Source: Colius striatus
Taxonomy: Eukaryota > Chordata > Aves > Coliiformes > Coliidae
Assembly (NCBI RefSeq): GCF_028858725.1
Contig: NC_084768.1
Location: forward strand, 4,943,853 to 5,007,852
Length of the DNA: 64,000 nt
Direction of reading: 5' to 3'
Each line of letters starts with the position of its first letter. Positions within the stretch are counted from its first letter, which is position 1. Position numbers and translations under genes: made by a program. Below the pieces are notes generated by a model, which had not been told where the DNA came from, made no database searches, and saw nothing but the letters and a program-made list of their open reading frames with translations. Shown one piece after another: positions 52,901 through 62,885 of the stretch.

Positions 52901-55900
52901 ACAGCAAATCTGAGTGTGAAAGCTGAGACCTTGGGTTTGATTTTTTTAAAGCCAAGAAGCTAGAAAAGGCCAGGGTCTTTTCTTGAATATATATACTACA
53001 ATATAATCTGTAATTATATGACAATAGATTATTTTCTTGCAAGATCTCTGACTTTTTCCCATGCATGTAATGGCTGCACTCTACTACCAAAACAGAATTG
53101 TTTAGTGAATAAACTATTTTTTATGGAAAGTTACTTTTTTTGTTTAACAGATAGCAGAAGCAGAAAATACAAAAAGCAAAAATTAAGTGTTGCCTTGCCC
53201 ACAGCAGAGGGTTGTTTACGGATAGTCAAAACAGGCTATGATAAAGCTCAAATCACAGCTGTAAATCACACATTGGAAGGACAATAAATAACTGTTCATT
53301 TCCTGAGCACTTGATTTTGCAGCCCTTGGGAAGTAAAATACATTTGCATTAAATGCATTTTTTAATGCATTTCATTGTATTATCAAATATGTACAATGCA
53401 ACTGAGATGAGAACTGGGTTCTACAATTGTTGTTACATAATATTTTCTTTTCCCATCACTATTTCTGGCTAACTCATTCTTTAGCACTCTGATGAAAGGA
53501 ATGTACAAATATTGTCCCATCCAGGAAACTGACTCCTCTAACCTCATGACTTATCTTTTTCATTTACATATCATTTGTTATTTAAAAATTAATGTAAAAA
53601 GAGACCAGATGTTAAAACACTACATGATGACATACAATAAAAGCAACATTGGACTCTGCTCCAAGGAGAATCTCAGATGCAATTATTTTTAAGGTCCTAC
53701 ATCTTATCAAAAACATGACCAAGCTACCAGAGACAACTGCTCTCACAGATAAGTGCAATTTCCATTCATATCACTTATAATTCTTCTGACAAACAACAGC
53801 AACATAAGTAGACTAGCAGTGTAAAATCTGTCTCAAGTCACTGATACATATCCTACCTGTAAGAACGATTAATGCATTTGTTTCCTGCATTTGAGTAGGT
53901 CTGACTTTTCTACATGAAGTTCCACATGAACAAAGACAAGAATGGCAGGCCACTTACCTAATGTCTATATTGCTGTGCCAGCTTTATTGAAGACATTCTT
54001 TGCCAGTTGCTATTAAATATGCACATTATGTATATCAGAGGATATCTGTCAGGATACAGTCTCAAAACTTTTCTATAATTAATATAAAATGTATGTGGTT
54101 TTCCAGGTAAAATATGGTCTCAGATACTGGGACTCAGCAAAAGAGGAAAGTACTACTGCAAAATGATTAAAAACTCTAAATACACAGGAAGCCGTTTTCA
54201 TATAAAGATGCTTATAGGACATTTAATAAACAAAGATGCGACTTGGCAGGAGAGGGAATAGAAGGACCTTTGATAAACAGAGCAAATAAAAAATCTGAGT
54301 CTCTGCACAGACTTCTCATTGGTGTAAGTAAACTGTTATCCCCCTTATAACCGCAGGAGGTCACAATCACACTACAAATAAGTGCCTTGGGCATTAGTCG
54401 GTGGCTGAGGTAAACTTAAAGTGAGGATTAAGGTAACAAGGGTGATGCTACGCTTTGGCAAGCTTTTGTCCAGGTATTCATGAAATCATCACCGGGATGT
54501 AAACTGGGAACTGACTTTTGGAAAAGTAAACAAACAAAACTTTTAAATAAAGACTGAATGAAAGTAAGTTGCATATCAAGTTGCTTTATCTAAGGAAAAG
54601 GTTGTTGGAATTCTATAATTATATTATAGGACTTGTTACAGAAAAAGAAGGCATTTTTTTTCCAAAGAAACCAGGAGGTATTTATATAGACACAGACATA
54701 TACAACTTTTTCTGATACTGAGTTGCTGTAGGTTCTTTAACAACTTCAAATGATACAATTAATAGGGAATGTATGCTACTAATAAAAGTTTGGGAATTGG
54801 AAATAAATCATTTTCTAGTCAATGTTTTCTCATTCATGCTTATGTTCTTAACAAGTTTTAAATACTGAAATCTGAGGCCACATACAGCTCCATCATAACC
54901 TCTTGCTTGTTTTGTTCTAAAGCCAGTAACTGATGCAAATGCTCTAATTTACCTCCTTTTTCAGATCAGAAAATAGAAATAATTTCACTTATCTTAAACA
55001 AAGTGAGATTAAGGATTAGTCTTAAGTGTTTCTCTTTCAGTCACTATTAAGAGGGGTATTGATTCTTTCACAGGCAACAAAAATCGACAGGTGGTGATTT
55101 CTTACTCTCATTTTACCACAGAAACTCATCCTGGGGACTCACCTAGCTCTTTCTATTGACTATATGGAGATTGCCTCAGGATGGTAATCTGTCTTCAAGA
55201 TAACTTAGTTAGGTGAGTGCAAATGCTTCTACCTCTACTTAACTTCATTTCAGCAGAACTTAGTATGCATAAGTTGAGAAGTGAAGAACAACAAAACCCC
55301 TTACAATTAAGATACTGTAGTCAGGCAGACTGCAAAACTCAAATGCTAATGACTTTTACTGTTTGGGATTTTTCTTTTACCAAGAGTTTGATTTCAAATT
55401 ATGCTTTCACATCTGACTTAAACTCTGAACACAATAAGGCTTTGCTACTTTTTTCAAATACAAGTGAAAATGTGTTGACCTGTATTTTCACTTTTAGTTC
55501 ATCGTTTTCCTCTTGTTTTCTTCGGATCTGACATTGCAGGTGAGCTTGTACTGCCTTTACTGATCTTGACAAGTGTTCTTGTTTCTCTACATTGACCTGA
55601 GAAAGAGAAATAAACACAGCTCTATCGGTCTATGGATATAGGCTGTATGATGCTAGTTATATTCTTTCTATTTTGACGTAGTTTCTAGCCAATATTTGAA
55701 TGTTCTCCAAAGTTGGAAAAGATAAAACACCCTCTATAATTATATTCACAAGCAGTAACTTGTTACTAATGCTTAATAGAAATCACAGATTTGAAAGTTT
55801 ATATGTATAACTGATGCTCTGTATTTAATTTGACTCTTCAAAGTAGTATGAAGAAGGCCATGAACTCATAAATCCAGGCTAAGCAAAGGCATCTATCTAG

Positions 55901-58900
55901 CAGGTTGACCAAAATTAAGCCATGCTGATCAGCTCTACCCTGACTAATCAGAGATGAACTGATCTTCATTAAATAGCAAAGACCACCATCTACTATTAGA
56001 AATATTGTTACATTTAACTCAAACTCTGATTTTGGGTTATGCATAAAGCATAAGGGAAAAGGCAACTTTCGTCACCAGAACTGAGGTCAGATGATACCAT
56101 GTAACTTCTTGCAACTTAGTTCCTTTGGCTTGTTAGAAATAAGAAATAATGAAAACAGGGAGAAAAAAAGTGATGTCATCAGTATAGACCAGAAGAGGAT
56201 TATAATGGGCCAGTGCAAGTGTTCACTATAGATACCTGAAAGAAAGGCAGACTCAGATTCAGTCCCATATTGATGAAAATGCTATTAATTGGCCATAACA
56301 TAAGAAGGAACAAGGGGATAGCACAGACAATAATTTATTCCTCTAGATACTGGGCACCCCAAACTGTTCAACATTAGATAGATCTCTAGTCAGGCAATGG
56401 CATGCTGCATAGATCCCATCAATGCTGAGGTCTGCTGGCACTTATAGACTTTTCTGTTGAGCATTTCTGCTTTCAAGCAAAAGGAGGCTTCTACTAATAC
56501 ATGCTGCTTCACTTCAAGATAAAGACAAGATGTTCTCTTAGTTAAGCAAAGAAAAATTCTTAGAGAAGAATCGTATCTCTCAACAAACCCCAAGGAGTTA
56601 CAAAAATTGAAGTACACCATTGTATCCTTAAAGGTTTAACTGAGCCTGCTCTGTCTCCTCACTAACAAAGAACCATGCTGCATTGCACACAGTTAAAGTG
56701 CACTTCAGGTGTACAAGTATCATAATACATATTGCTAAACTACCTGTAAAGTAATACTGAAACTTTCATAGTACCTTCTCATACAGGACAGACAATTTTT
56801 CTCTTGCTATGTAGGTTTTTGCAAAGCCTTTAGTACGGAAAATGAATGAAGTTTTGTCAGCCTTTGATGAGATGAGGTCTGATGTCAGTACTACATTTCT
56901 CTATTCGCTGAACTCAAGGAGCCATGGAAACTCATTGAATCATATGTTTAGTTTACTATGTATTACATCATTATAACTATTTTTTTCCAGAACTACTGCA
57001 AAGCTGTAAACAAGAAGCCAAAAGCCATTTGTCTAGACATATACCCCTTTCCCAAACCATGATACACTAGTGTTAAGGGTAACCTGTATCCTTAATAGGT
57101 TTGGATACAGTCTTGATGGCTTTAAGCCATTTCTGTAGGAAACATCTTTGAGGAATCTCCTTTTTTAAAATAGATCTTTGACATAATTTCTTTTCTCAAA
57201 TTTTAGAAACAAGAATCTAGTACATTGGGAGAAAACACTCATTCCAACAGAACAGGTCACTCACTTTTTCAAGCTGAAGCCTGGATGAAAGTTCTTTAAT
57301 ATGTTTTTCCCTCTCAAGTATTTTTCTCCTGAGATTCTCCATGGGAAAAAAAAAAGCAACAAAGAACCCATTTTAATGTCTGTACAAAACACTGCAACAG
57401 CCATGCTCACGAATGAACATTTCAGCTGTAAAACTATTTCATTTTGTGATGATAAACCACAAATACTCCCACTTTGCCACTGCCACTTGTAATTGTGTGA
57501 TCCTGGTTTTTTTCAGATATGTAGCATAGGAAAAGAGACAGAAAATTTAATTTACTTACAGTATTTTGGGTTTCATTTTCACTTAACTTCTGCATCAAAG
57601 TGTCAAAGTTTTCACTGTTTAACTGCAAGAAAGAAGCAGGAAACATTAAAAAAAATCTTCCAATTCCAACTGGTTGAGCATTTTTTCAATGGTTTTGAAT
57701 TTGGTACATATAATTTGCTACATTTTCAAATTCGGTACATATGCATATAAAATCTCACATATTCACAAGCTACTTAGAGTTGGTTATTTGAACCACAAAG
57801 ACTCAGTTTACTCTATGAATAGAACTTCATAGCTGAAGAAAACAAACTAGGGCCATTCCATACACTAATTTCTTTCCTTATTTTAACTAAAAGGTCCCTA
57901 AATACCATCAATATTTAAGCATTGTTTAAACACACAGTCAAATAGAAAAAGCATTTGTACAACTCATAACATTTTAAAGATTAAGCATTAAAGCCTTTCA
58001 GGAACTTCAGTTAGATAGAATGTGAAGATTGAATCAGAAAGCATAGGCTGGGAGATGACAAAAATCAAAGTACATTAACTGTTAACACAAATCCAAGAGA
58101 ATTTATGTGCCTAGAATATTGACAACTACATTTCTCATTTTTAAATGTCTGACTTTGGCAGTGGGGTAACTTTCCATTAAAAAAAAAATATAGATTGGTG
58201 GGACTTTCAGATTGTAAATCCTAAGCACTTGAATTTCACAAGAGAATAAACCCAGTGCCTCAAGGTGGAAACTTTGGCATCAAAAGTTTTACTATAACTC
58301 CTTGCAAAGCATCCATCTTATCCTGGCCTGCATGTAATTCCTCAGAATGTTCTGTAATCTTGATCCCATGCTTATCTGTGAAGTCAGTACATAGACCCCA
58401 ATTCTGTATCCAGGTTTCCATCTCGTCATGCACTAAAAACTCATAAACATTGGATTCAGCAATAGTCCTGTCTTTTCCTGACTGTACTGTGTGAGATTTG
58501 CTATCAGAAAAAAAATCCTGTATATAAACAGAGGTGGCATTTTGTGATCCCCACAGTTACTTATCAGCAAATAATTTCCAGAACTGAAAAGGGACTGGAA
58601 ACCTACATTACTCAAACCATCTTTTCCATTCTCAGGAAATTGTTTTCCCTGCAGTTAATTCTCTATGAACTTTCTCTCTTATGACCAACCAAGTGCCTCA
58701 TGCTTTAAGCAAGCTAGCACTGTTTATGAAAACCTGACAACCAAGATTATCTCTAAAATTAAGGGGGTTCAGAAGAAACACCTATCTCTCCTAGCTTGCA
58801 CGAACAAAAGGTTAGCTTCATGACTGCTGAAAGCAAGCTAAGAAAGACAGCAATGACAAATCACATTTAATTTTAAAGGACCTCTACATTCTTTATTTCA

Positions 58901-60610
58901 TCAGGTTTCTGTGTGTCCACAGAACACTACTGTTAAACAGGAATTCACTGTGATCCACCTCATGTTTTAACATACCGTCCACCTCATGTTTTAACATACA
59001 GAGCTCACCAAATTCCTTCCAACTTTCTTAGTGAACATGACATTAAAAAAAAATCTTCCCAACACATCTCTTAAAGAAGATGGTAAGACTAAACAACTCG
59101 TGTAAGAAATGTATATTTGCATTGGTTCTGTGTTTATGCCTTACATATTTTCTTCCTTGGTGTTCTAGCCTGCCAGATTCTTTGCTTAGACCAGTAATTT
59201 CCATATTGTCTGGCTTTTGTAGTTCTATGATAATCCTTTCTGTATGGTTGAACTGGTGAACAGAGTTCACTGCTTCTCCAGGTGGCACATACGTTTTAAC
59301 CTGAAATAGCATTTGTAATCATGTAAAATTTAATATTGCTCACAGTTAGGATGCTGACCTTGCTAGTTAAAGGATATCAACATGAGTCAGGTATTCTACA
59401 GAATCATTTAGGAGACATTTCAAAGATCAGAGAAATCTCTCATTTATGACTTCCAACAAGGGTAAAAGCCTGTGATATCACAGGATGGATCCTCAAAGAG
59501 ATCATTCACAGAACACAGCTAATCTACAAGGAAAAGGTAAACAGTTTACCTCCACTGAAGGTGGAGGCCGAGTCCTGTTCAGACCCTGCTATTTTGTTTC
59601 ACAGCAGAGTTCTTCCAATTTGGATGCAGCAATGGCTTTTCTCTTTTCCTGGTTTGGAAAAGCTCCTCACCAGGCAGGGCTGCACAGGAACAGGATGCTG
59701 CCCATGTCCCTCACCCCTTCTACACACACCTCTCTGCTCCTTCAGCCCTTGCACAATAGCATGACTGATGACAAGAACAGTTACCTGTTTACTCCACTCA
59801 GTGCTTCACTGACTACTCATTATTTTTTCAGAAGTTGATTGTCTTGCCATCTCCACCTATCGGGGCCCATTTCTTCCATTTCAGCCTCTGCCAGACACAT
59901 TTCCATCAAAAGGATTTGGAAGACTGAGTTTATATTCTTACATCTGCATCTCCTTAGCATAACTGAGAAAATGAGTAACAGAATTTGGGAAGTTCCCAAC
60001 TGAAAAAAATCACTCCCTCACAGAATCAGAACACGGACTGCTCTGCTTCCAACTGTTGCCAGAAAGCAAACAACTACATATCAAATGTCTAAAGGCTTAT
60101 ACATACATACATATACATATATATATATGTATGTACGTATATGTGTGTCACATTACAGGCTTACATTTCCTGGCAGACTTCAACTTGTGTAACACAGTGC
60201 AGGTTTCTACAGCTTTTTCTTAATTATACAATCAAAACTAAGTCCATGAATTTAATTACTTCCAGTGAAAACAGCACCTTGGAAGATTATTGTGTTTCAT
60301 TTCTGTTAGCTCATTTATGTAAGCAGAAAAGAACAAGCAACTTTCCATAGTTTCAGTATACTATTTTTATGTCCATCTTTTGAAATATCACTTACTTGTC
60401 GTCTGTAACTAGGAAGCAGATTTTGAAATACATTTTGAATCTTGTTAACAAAGTAAAGAGAATGAAAAAAAATCAAGCTTAACAGGAACAGAATGAACTT
60501 GCCTCAGTAGAATGAGGAGGAAGAACCTTTTCCTCAAGATCAAAGTCCACTAAAGGGGTGGTACAGTTACATACAGGTAAAGATGAGGATGATTGTGATG
60601 ATGATGACAT
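40810..60610 (-). CDS. ODF2L: ODF2L (outer dense fiber 2-like / BCAP), multi-exon coding span
   Basis: A centriole and basal-body coiled-coil protein, paralogue of ODF2/cenexin; in mammals it is reported at centrioles and centriolar satellites, with short forms restraining ciliogenesis. Fifteen minus-strand exons join in one frame, from ATG at 60610 to TAA at 40810, giving about 645 residues (654 with the candidate microexon). Family match: exon 2 has [10 protein letters not shown] and MEIT, like the ODF2 N-terminus; [14 protein letters not shown] aligns with an ODF2 block; [14 protein letters not shown] and [11 protein letters not shown] match the conserved C-terminal part. Most of the protein is charged, Leu-rich heptad sequence with no signal peptide or membrane segment. 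Fourteen introns are inferred; one has a GC donor. Comparison with mammalian proteins is from memory. Identity is very secure; individual junctions are predictions. Confidence 0.95.
41701..41724. repeat. (AT)12 microsatellite in an ODF2L intron
   Basis: Twelve uninterrupted AT units in the last intron of ODF2L. Confidence 0.95.
42864..42989 (-). CDS. ODF2L: ODF2L coding exon 14
   Basis: A 42-codon exon, phase 0. Acceptor ACTATCATAG, donor CAT|GTGAGT. It encodes [20 protein letters not shown], the counterpart of mammalian VAEEIEKMSSRESALQIKIL. Confidence 0.93.
43851..44013 (-). CDS. ODF2L: ODF2L coding exon 13
   Basis: 163 nt, acceptor ACATAAAG|G (AAG type; the nearby CAG would create a stop), donor ATG|GTATTG. 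It carries [20 protein letters not shown], the block most similar to ODF2 (LRLEEKTRECGTLARQLESA). Confidence 0.93.
44099..44220 (-). CDS. ODF2L: ODF2L coding exon 12
   Basis: 122 nt, acceptor TGTGTGTAG|GTC, donor AAAAG|GTAGTT, phase 2 at its end. It encodes [15 protein letters not shown], then a coiled coil [18 protein letters not shown] that matches mammalian LSLEEENCLIQLKCENL. Confidence 0.88.
45804..45830 (-). CDS. ODF2L: ODF2L candidate 27-nt microexon
   Basis: A strong acceptor (GAATTTTTTCAG) is followed by nine in-frame codons (QMKLNSGTQ) and donor CAG|GTAGCA. It would fit between exons 11 and 12 without changing the frame. The same frame is open a further 16 codons upstream, but no acceptor there gives phase 0. 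No homologue is known to me, so this rests only on splice signals. Confidence 0.35.
46262..46366 (-). CDS. ODF2L: ODF2L coding exon 11
   Basis: A 35-codon exon, phase 0. Acceptor TTGTCCTAG, donor AAG|GTAAGT. It begins [16 protein letters not shown], matching mammalian VQKLQEAAEIVKSRCE. Confidence 0.92.
47495..47605 (-). CDS. ODF2L: ODF2L coding exon 10
   Basis: A 37-codon exon, phase 0. Acceptor TTTTAATCAAG, donor CAG|GTGATC. It encodes [14 protein letters not shown] and ends VEQYKTQ, as in mammals (EMYKTQ). An LTR begins only 92 bp upstream of the exon, on the other strand. Confidence 0.92.
48041..48145 (+). repeat. LTR-internal tandem array A, three units of about 37 bp
   Basis: Three imperfect copies of a GTTAAAGACCC...CAGGGGCAGTG unit lie head to tail inside the LTR, just before array B. 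Confidence 0.85.
48157..48456 (+). repeat. LTR-internal tandem array B, about four units of 81-94 bp
   Basis: Units start with a CTGTGTCC core near 48161, 48255, 48338 and 48419. They share TATTGGCAGA, CTGTTGGGAA and AACCCACACCAGAGA. The last unit is incomplete. The expansion produces a long spurious open frame. Confidence 0.85.
49313..49448 (-). CDS. ODF2L: ODF2L coding exon 9
   Basis: 136 nt. The acceptor ends AAG (ATCTAACAAG|A), which restores the frame as [10 protein letters not shown]. Donor AAG|GTGAGA. It ends [14 protein letters not shown], the counterpart of mammalian YENETLNLENTKLK. Confidence 0.92.
50967..51076 (-). CDS. ODF2L: ODF2L coding exon 8
   Basis: 110 nt, acceptor TTCTCTAG|GAA, donor AGAA|GTAAGT, leaving phase 2. 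It encodes [17 protein letters not shown] followed by an acidic coiled coil ending EDLK. It corresponds to mammalian AKLSETISASNAWKSHY. Confidence 0.92.
52254..52439 (-). CDS. ODF2L: ODF2L coding exon 7 (longest coiled-coil exon)
   Basis: A 62-codon exon, phase 0. Acceptor TATGCTACAG, donor CGT|GTGAGT. It begins [10 protein letters not shown] and contains [17 protein letters not shown], the best-conserved block shared with ODF2 (SLKKAIRAQKERAEKSE). Confidence 0.95.
55480..55596 (-). CDS. ODF2L: ODF2L coding exon 6
   Basis: A 39-codon exon, phase 0. Acceptor CTCTTTCTCAG is strong; donor CAG|GTCAAC is weak at +3 to +5. It encodes [15 protein letters not shown], which matches the ODF2 block SKSMESMRGHLQAQL, so the end is fixed by homology and frame rather than donor strength. 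Confidence 0.9.
57265..57336 (-). CDS. ODF2L: ODF2L coding exon 5
   Basis: A 24-codon exon, phase 0. Its acceptor lies behind a run of ten T (CCCATGGAG|AAT) and its donor is AAG|GTGAGT. It encodes a basic/acidic coiled-coil piece beginning [16 protein letters not shown], equivalent to mammalian NLKKKVFEKEAHIQEL. Confidence 0.9.
57560..57622 (-). CDS. ODF2L: ODF2L coding exon 4
   Basis: A 21-codon exon, phase 0. Acceptor CTTTCTTGCAG and donor ACT|GTAAGT are both strong. It encodes [21 protein letters not shown], which corresponds to the mammalian ODF2L segment ending DNESENT. Confidence 0.9.
58293..58517 (-). CDS. ODF2L: ODF2L probable coding exon 3
   Basis: A 75-codon open stretch with acceptor TATATACAG|GAT and a modest donor ATA|GTAAAA, phase 0 at both ends, so it fits between exons 2 and 4. 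Residues near its end ([11 protein letters not shown]) resemble the ODF2 segment KKIDSLMNAV. The middle ([17 protein letters not shown]) is not recognised. Without the splice the frame stops at TGA about 30 nt further on, so it could instead end an alternative transcript. Skipping it also keeps the frame. Confidence 0.6.
58955..59002. repeat. 24-bp tandem duplication in an ODF2L intron
   Basis: Two adjacent copies of CCACCTCATGTTTTAACATAC, each followed by three or four variable bases. Small and near-identical, so recent. Confidence 0.9.
59145..59300 (-). CDS. ODF2L: ODF2L coding exon 2 (ODF2-family N-terminal motif)
   Basis: Acceptor TTTCAG ends at 59301; donor TAT|GTAAGG. It encodes 52 residues in phase 0. 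It begins [10 protein letters not shown] and later has [10 protein letters not shown], which parallels the VKT..VP..PPGK and LEIT segments of the ODF2 N-terminus. This supports a long, ODF2-like form of the protein in birds. Confidence 0.9.
60100..60148. repeat. ACAT/AT/GTAT microsatellite
   Basis: TACATACATACATA passes into TATATATATA and then GTATGTACGTATATGTGTG. The two halves are nearly reverse complements, so it can form a hairpin. It lies in the first coding intron of ODF2L. Confidence 0.88.
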
Positions 60611-60622
60611 TTTGTTTTAATG
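60503..60622 (-). CDS. ODF2L: ODF2L first coding exon (start codon)
   Basis: The ATG is at 60610-60608, preceded by 12 nt of 5'UTR and an acceptor (TTGTTATACAG) ending at 60623, so a noncoding exon should lie upstream in the CpG island. It encodes 36 residues starting with a serine-rich stretch ([14 protein letters not shown]) and ending PPHSTE, phase 0. The donor is CTGAG|GCAAGT, a GC donor with otherwise perfect consensus. No GT donor gives a sensible alternative nearby. Confidence 0.85.
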
Positions 60623-60947
60623 CTGTATAACAAAACAGTATTTGTTAACACATGTTGATGCTCTTTGAACCAGTATCTGAAACATTTTTTATATCTCAGG
60701 TAATTCCCACCAGAAAATGAGTGTAACAGACCATGTAACCTTGGTCTCATCACAGATTTAACAGTTGATGCAACTGAAATCTTGCACACATATTTGTAAC
60801 CTGTAATTATTTATGCTGCACCGAATTAACCCGTTTGATGCACAGAAACCAAAACACTCCATAGCAGAAAGGATGAAGTAAACAGAGGACGGAGCAAAGC
60901 CCGTAGCTGCAATTTCCCACGGCCGTGCTGCCCGGCGCCCGGGATGA

Positions 60948-61043
60948 GGCACAGGGACACAGAGGCACAGGGACGCTGAGGCACAGGGGCGCTGAGGCAC
61001 AGGGGCGCTGAGGCACAGGGACGCTGAGGCACAGGGACGCAGA
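60948..61043. repeat. 16-bp minisatellite, six units
   Basis: Six units of the type GGCACAGGGACGCTGA are contiguous, with substitutions at a few positions only. It sits at the gene-proximal edge of the ODF2L island, likely in the first intron or 5'UTR. As 16 is not a multiple of 3, the repeated minus-strand peptide changes frame and is not a protein repeat. Confidence 0.92.
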
Positions 61044-61316
61044 CCGCCCAGCAGCGGCCGTCACCCCGCGCCCTGCCTCGGGCGCTGCCCCTCTCCTCTC
61101 GCCCAGTGCCTGCACCTGGCGGCCCGCGGCTCCTGTCCCGAGGTGTTCCGCAGGGCTCTGCCGCCCTGCAGCCTTGCCGGGGGGCAGTGCCCTCCCTCAG
61201 AACCCCGTTCCCTTGGGCTATGTTCCCTTCCAGCACCCCGTCCCGCGGGGCTGTGCCTCCTTCTCGGCTGAACCGCCTGCGCCTGCCGCTCCTCACCGTC
61301 GCCGCGGCCGCCCGCC

Positions 61317-61433
61317 GGGAGCCGTGCCGGGCGCCCAGCGTTGCCGGGAGCCGTGCCGGGCGCCCAGAGTTGCCGGGAGCCTTTCCGGGCAAGCAGCGTT
61401 GCCGGGAGCGGTTGCCGAGCGCCCAGCGTTGCC
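61317..61433. repeat. 29-bp minisatellite, four units, with GTTGCC cores
   Basis: Four head-to-tail units start at 61317, 61346, 61375 and 61404 (the last is 30 bp). Units 1 and 2 differ at one base. Each unit ends in GTTGCC, and unit 4 has a second copy at 61411. An inverted GGCAAC lies at 61570. GTTGCC fits the GTNRCC half-site of the RFX X-box. Confidence 0.92.
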
Positions 61434-61873
61434 ACGACCTGCTCCCCTGGCGGAGGGTGGGAGGCGGCGGCGCGCTCCCCACGCCAGCGCCGGGGCAGCG
61501 GCTGCGCCCTGCGGTCGGGGCCGCGGGGGCTCAGTGAGACGGCGGGCATCGGAGGCAGCTGTGCGGACCGGCAACCTCCCCGGGCCGAGAGGAGCGGCAT
61601 CGACTCTGTCCCCGAAAAAAAGAGACTGATGCGGTTGGGATTCAAAGGCGCTGCAAGAAGTGGCGGTGCCCGTTACATCCCCGTCTCTCTGTGCAGGAGG
61701 GATGGTGATCATGCGCACCCAGGGCGTTGTTTGCAGAGCGAAGTGAACAAGAAACTTTGAGACCTCCGGAGATCTTTGGATCCTCATGTTTTCCTTCTGG
61801 GCATTTCAGTTAATGCATTTTTTTCTGATCTTAAACAATAAGTATTCCTGTAACCTGGATGTAAGTGAAGCTT

Positions 61874-61897
61874 CCCCCCCCCACCCCCCCCCCCCCC
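61874..61897. repeat. Poly-C tract
   Basis: Twenty-three C with a single A at 61883. Length is likely unstable and unreliable in assemblies. Confidence 0.9.
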
Positions 61898-61934
61898 AAG
61901 CATTGTCAAACGTTGTAGAAAATCCACATTTATA

Positions 61935-61952
61935 AAACAAACAAACAAACAC
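61935..61952. repeat. Short (AAAC)n microsatellite
   Basis: About four AAAC units just beyond the ODF2L island. Confidence 0.85.
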
Positions 61953-62372
61953 GTTCTGAGGAAACTTACAGCAGTTACTTTTGCATCACATCACATGAGA
62001 AGGTACTAACAGCACTTCAAATGACACTTTATCGAATAACCGAAACACTGCCACAGGCATGTGAAAAGAACATGTAATGAAGTGTGGAAAGCAGAATGAT
62101 TATGTGATATCATATGTGCAGACACACGTGTACCTGTATGTACATAGCTACCTGTAATCATGCATAGTTACAATTTGCACCTAAGTTTTGTTTATAAAAT
62201 ATCATGCTGACAGAAATGTTCGTATGCTAAGTTAATATTGGTGTTGGCAACTTACATTAAAAAAAAATCTGGGCAGAAATAATCAAAATCAATATAGAAC
62301 ATATGCAGATTTTGTCCTTGGATGTGCCTAATGTTTTGCTCCCTATAGAACCTGTACCCTTGAATTGTGAAT

Positions 62373-62880
62373 TCATAGAATCATAGAATCACAGAATGGT
62401 AGGGGTTGGAAGGGACCTTTAGAGATCATCCAGTCCAACCCCCCTGCAGAAGCAGGGTCACCTAGATCAGGTCGCACAGGAACATGTCCAGGCGGGTCTT
62501 GAAGCCCTCCAAGGAAGGAGCCTCCACAGCCCCTCTGGGCAGCCTGTGCCAGGGCTCTCTCACTCAAACACTGAAACAGTTTTTTCTTATGTTTAAGTGG
62601 AACTTTTTGTGTTCCAGCTTCATCCCATCACCCCTTGTCCTGTTGCTAGCTACAATAGAAAAAAGGGATGTCCCAAGCTCCTGACACCCACTCTTTAGAT
62701 ATTTATAAATGTTAATAAGATCCCCCCTCAGTCTCCTGTTCTCCAGACTAAACAGCCCCAGGTCCCGCAGCCTTTCCTCCTATGAAAGATGTTCTATACC
62801 CTTGATCATCTTGGTGGCCCTGCACTGGACTCTCTCCAGCACTTCCCTGTCCCTCTTGAGCCCAGAACTGGACACAATGG
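62373..62880 (-). mobile_element. CR1 LINE 3' fragment, minus orientation
   Basis: The most intact CR1 in the window. It starts TCATAGAATCATAGAATCAC, then GGTAGGGGTTGGAAGGG, and continues through the 3' region to CCCAGAACTGGACACAATGG. No intact ORF2 remains. Confidence 0.94.
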
Positions 62881-62885
62881 AATTA

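Larger units (their letters stand above)
60890..61740 (-). promoter_or_regulatory. ODF2L: CpG island, probable ODF2L promoter and noncoding first exon
   Basis: A CpG-dense block just upstream of the first coding exon, which itself needs an upstream noncoding exon. On the minus strand a good donor GACG|GTGAGG lies with the exon end at 61297, so a first exon could run from within the island to there; a weaker CCAG|GTGCAG lies near 61117. The island holds two tandem-repeat arrays (16-bp at 60948-61043, 29-bp at 61317-61433). Long frames open on both strands here reflect low stop-codon density in G+C-rich DNA. Confidence 0.75.

Noticed and set aside
53351..53372. 9-bp inverted repeat AAATGCATT...AATGCATTT
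   Set aside because: The core ATGCAT is itself palindromic and the region is A/T-rich, so it is expected by chance.
60758..61787. Open frames of 80-218 codons across the ODF2L CpG island
   Set aside because: Same cause. The repeated PCASAPLCLS-like peptide is the 16-bp minisatellite read in shifting frames, not a protein repeat.
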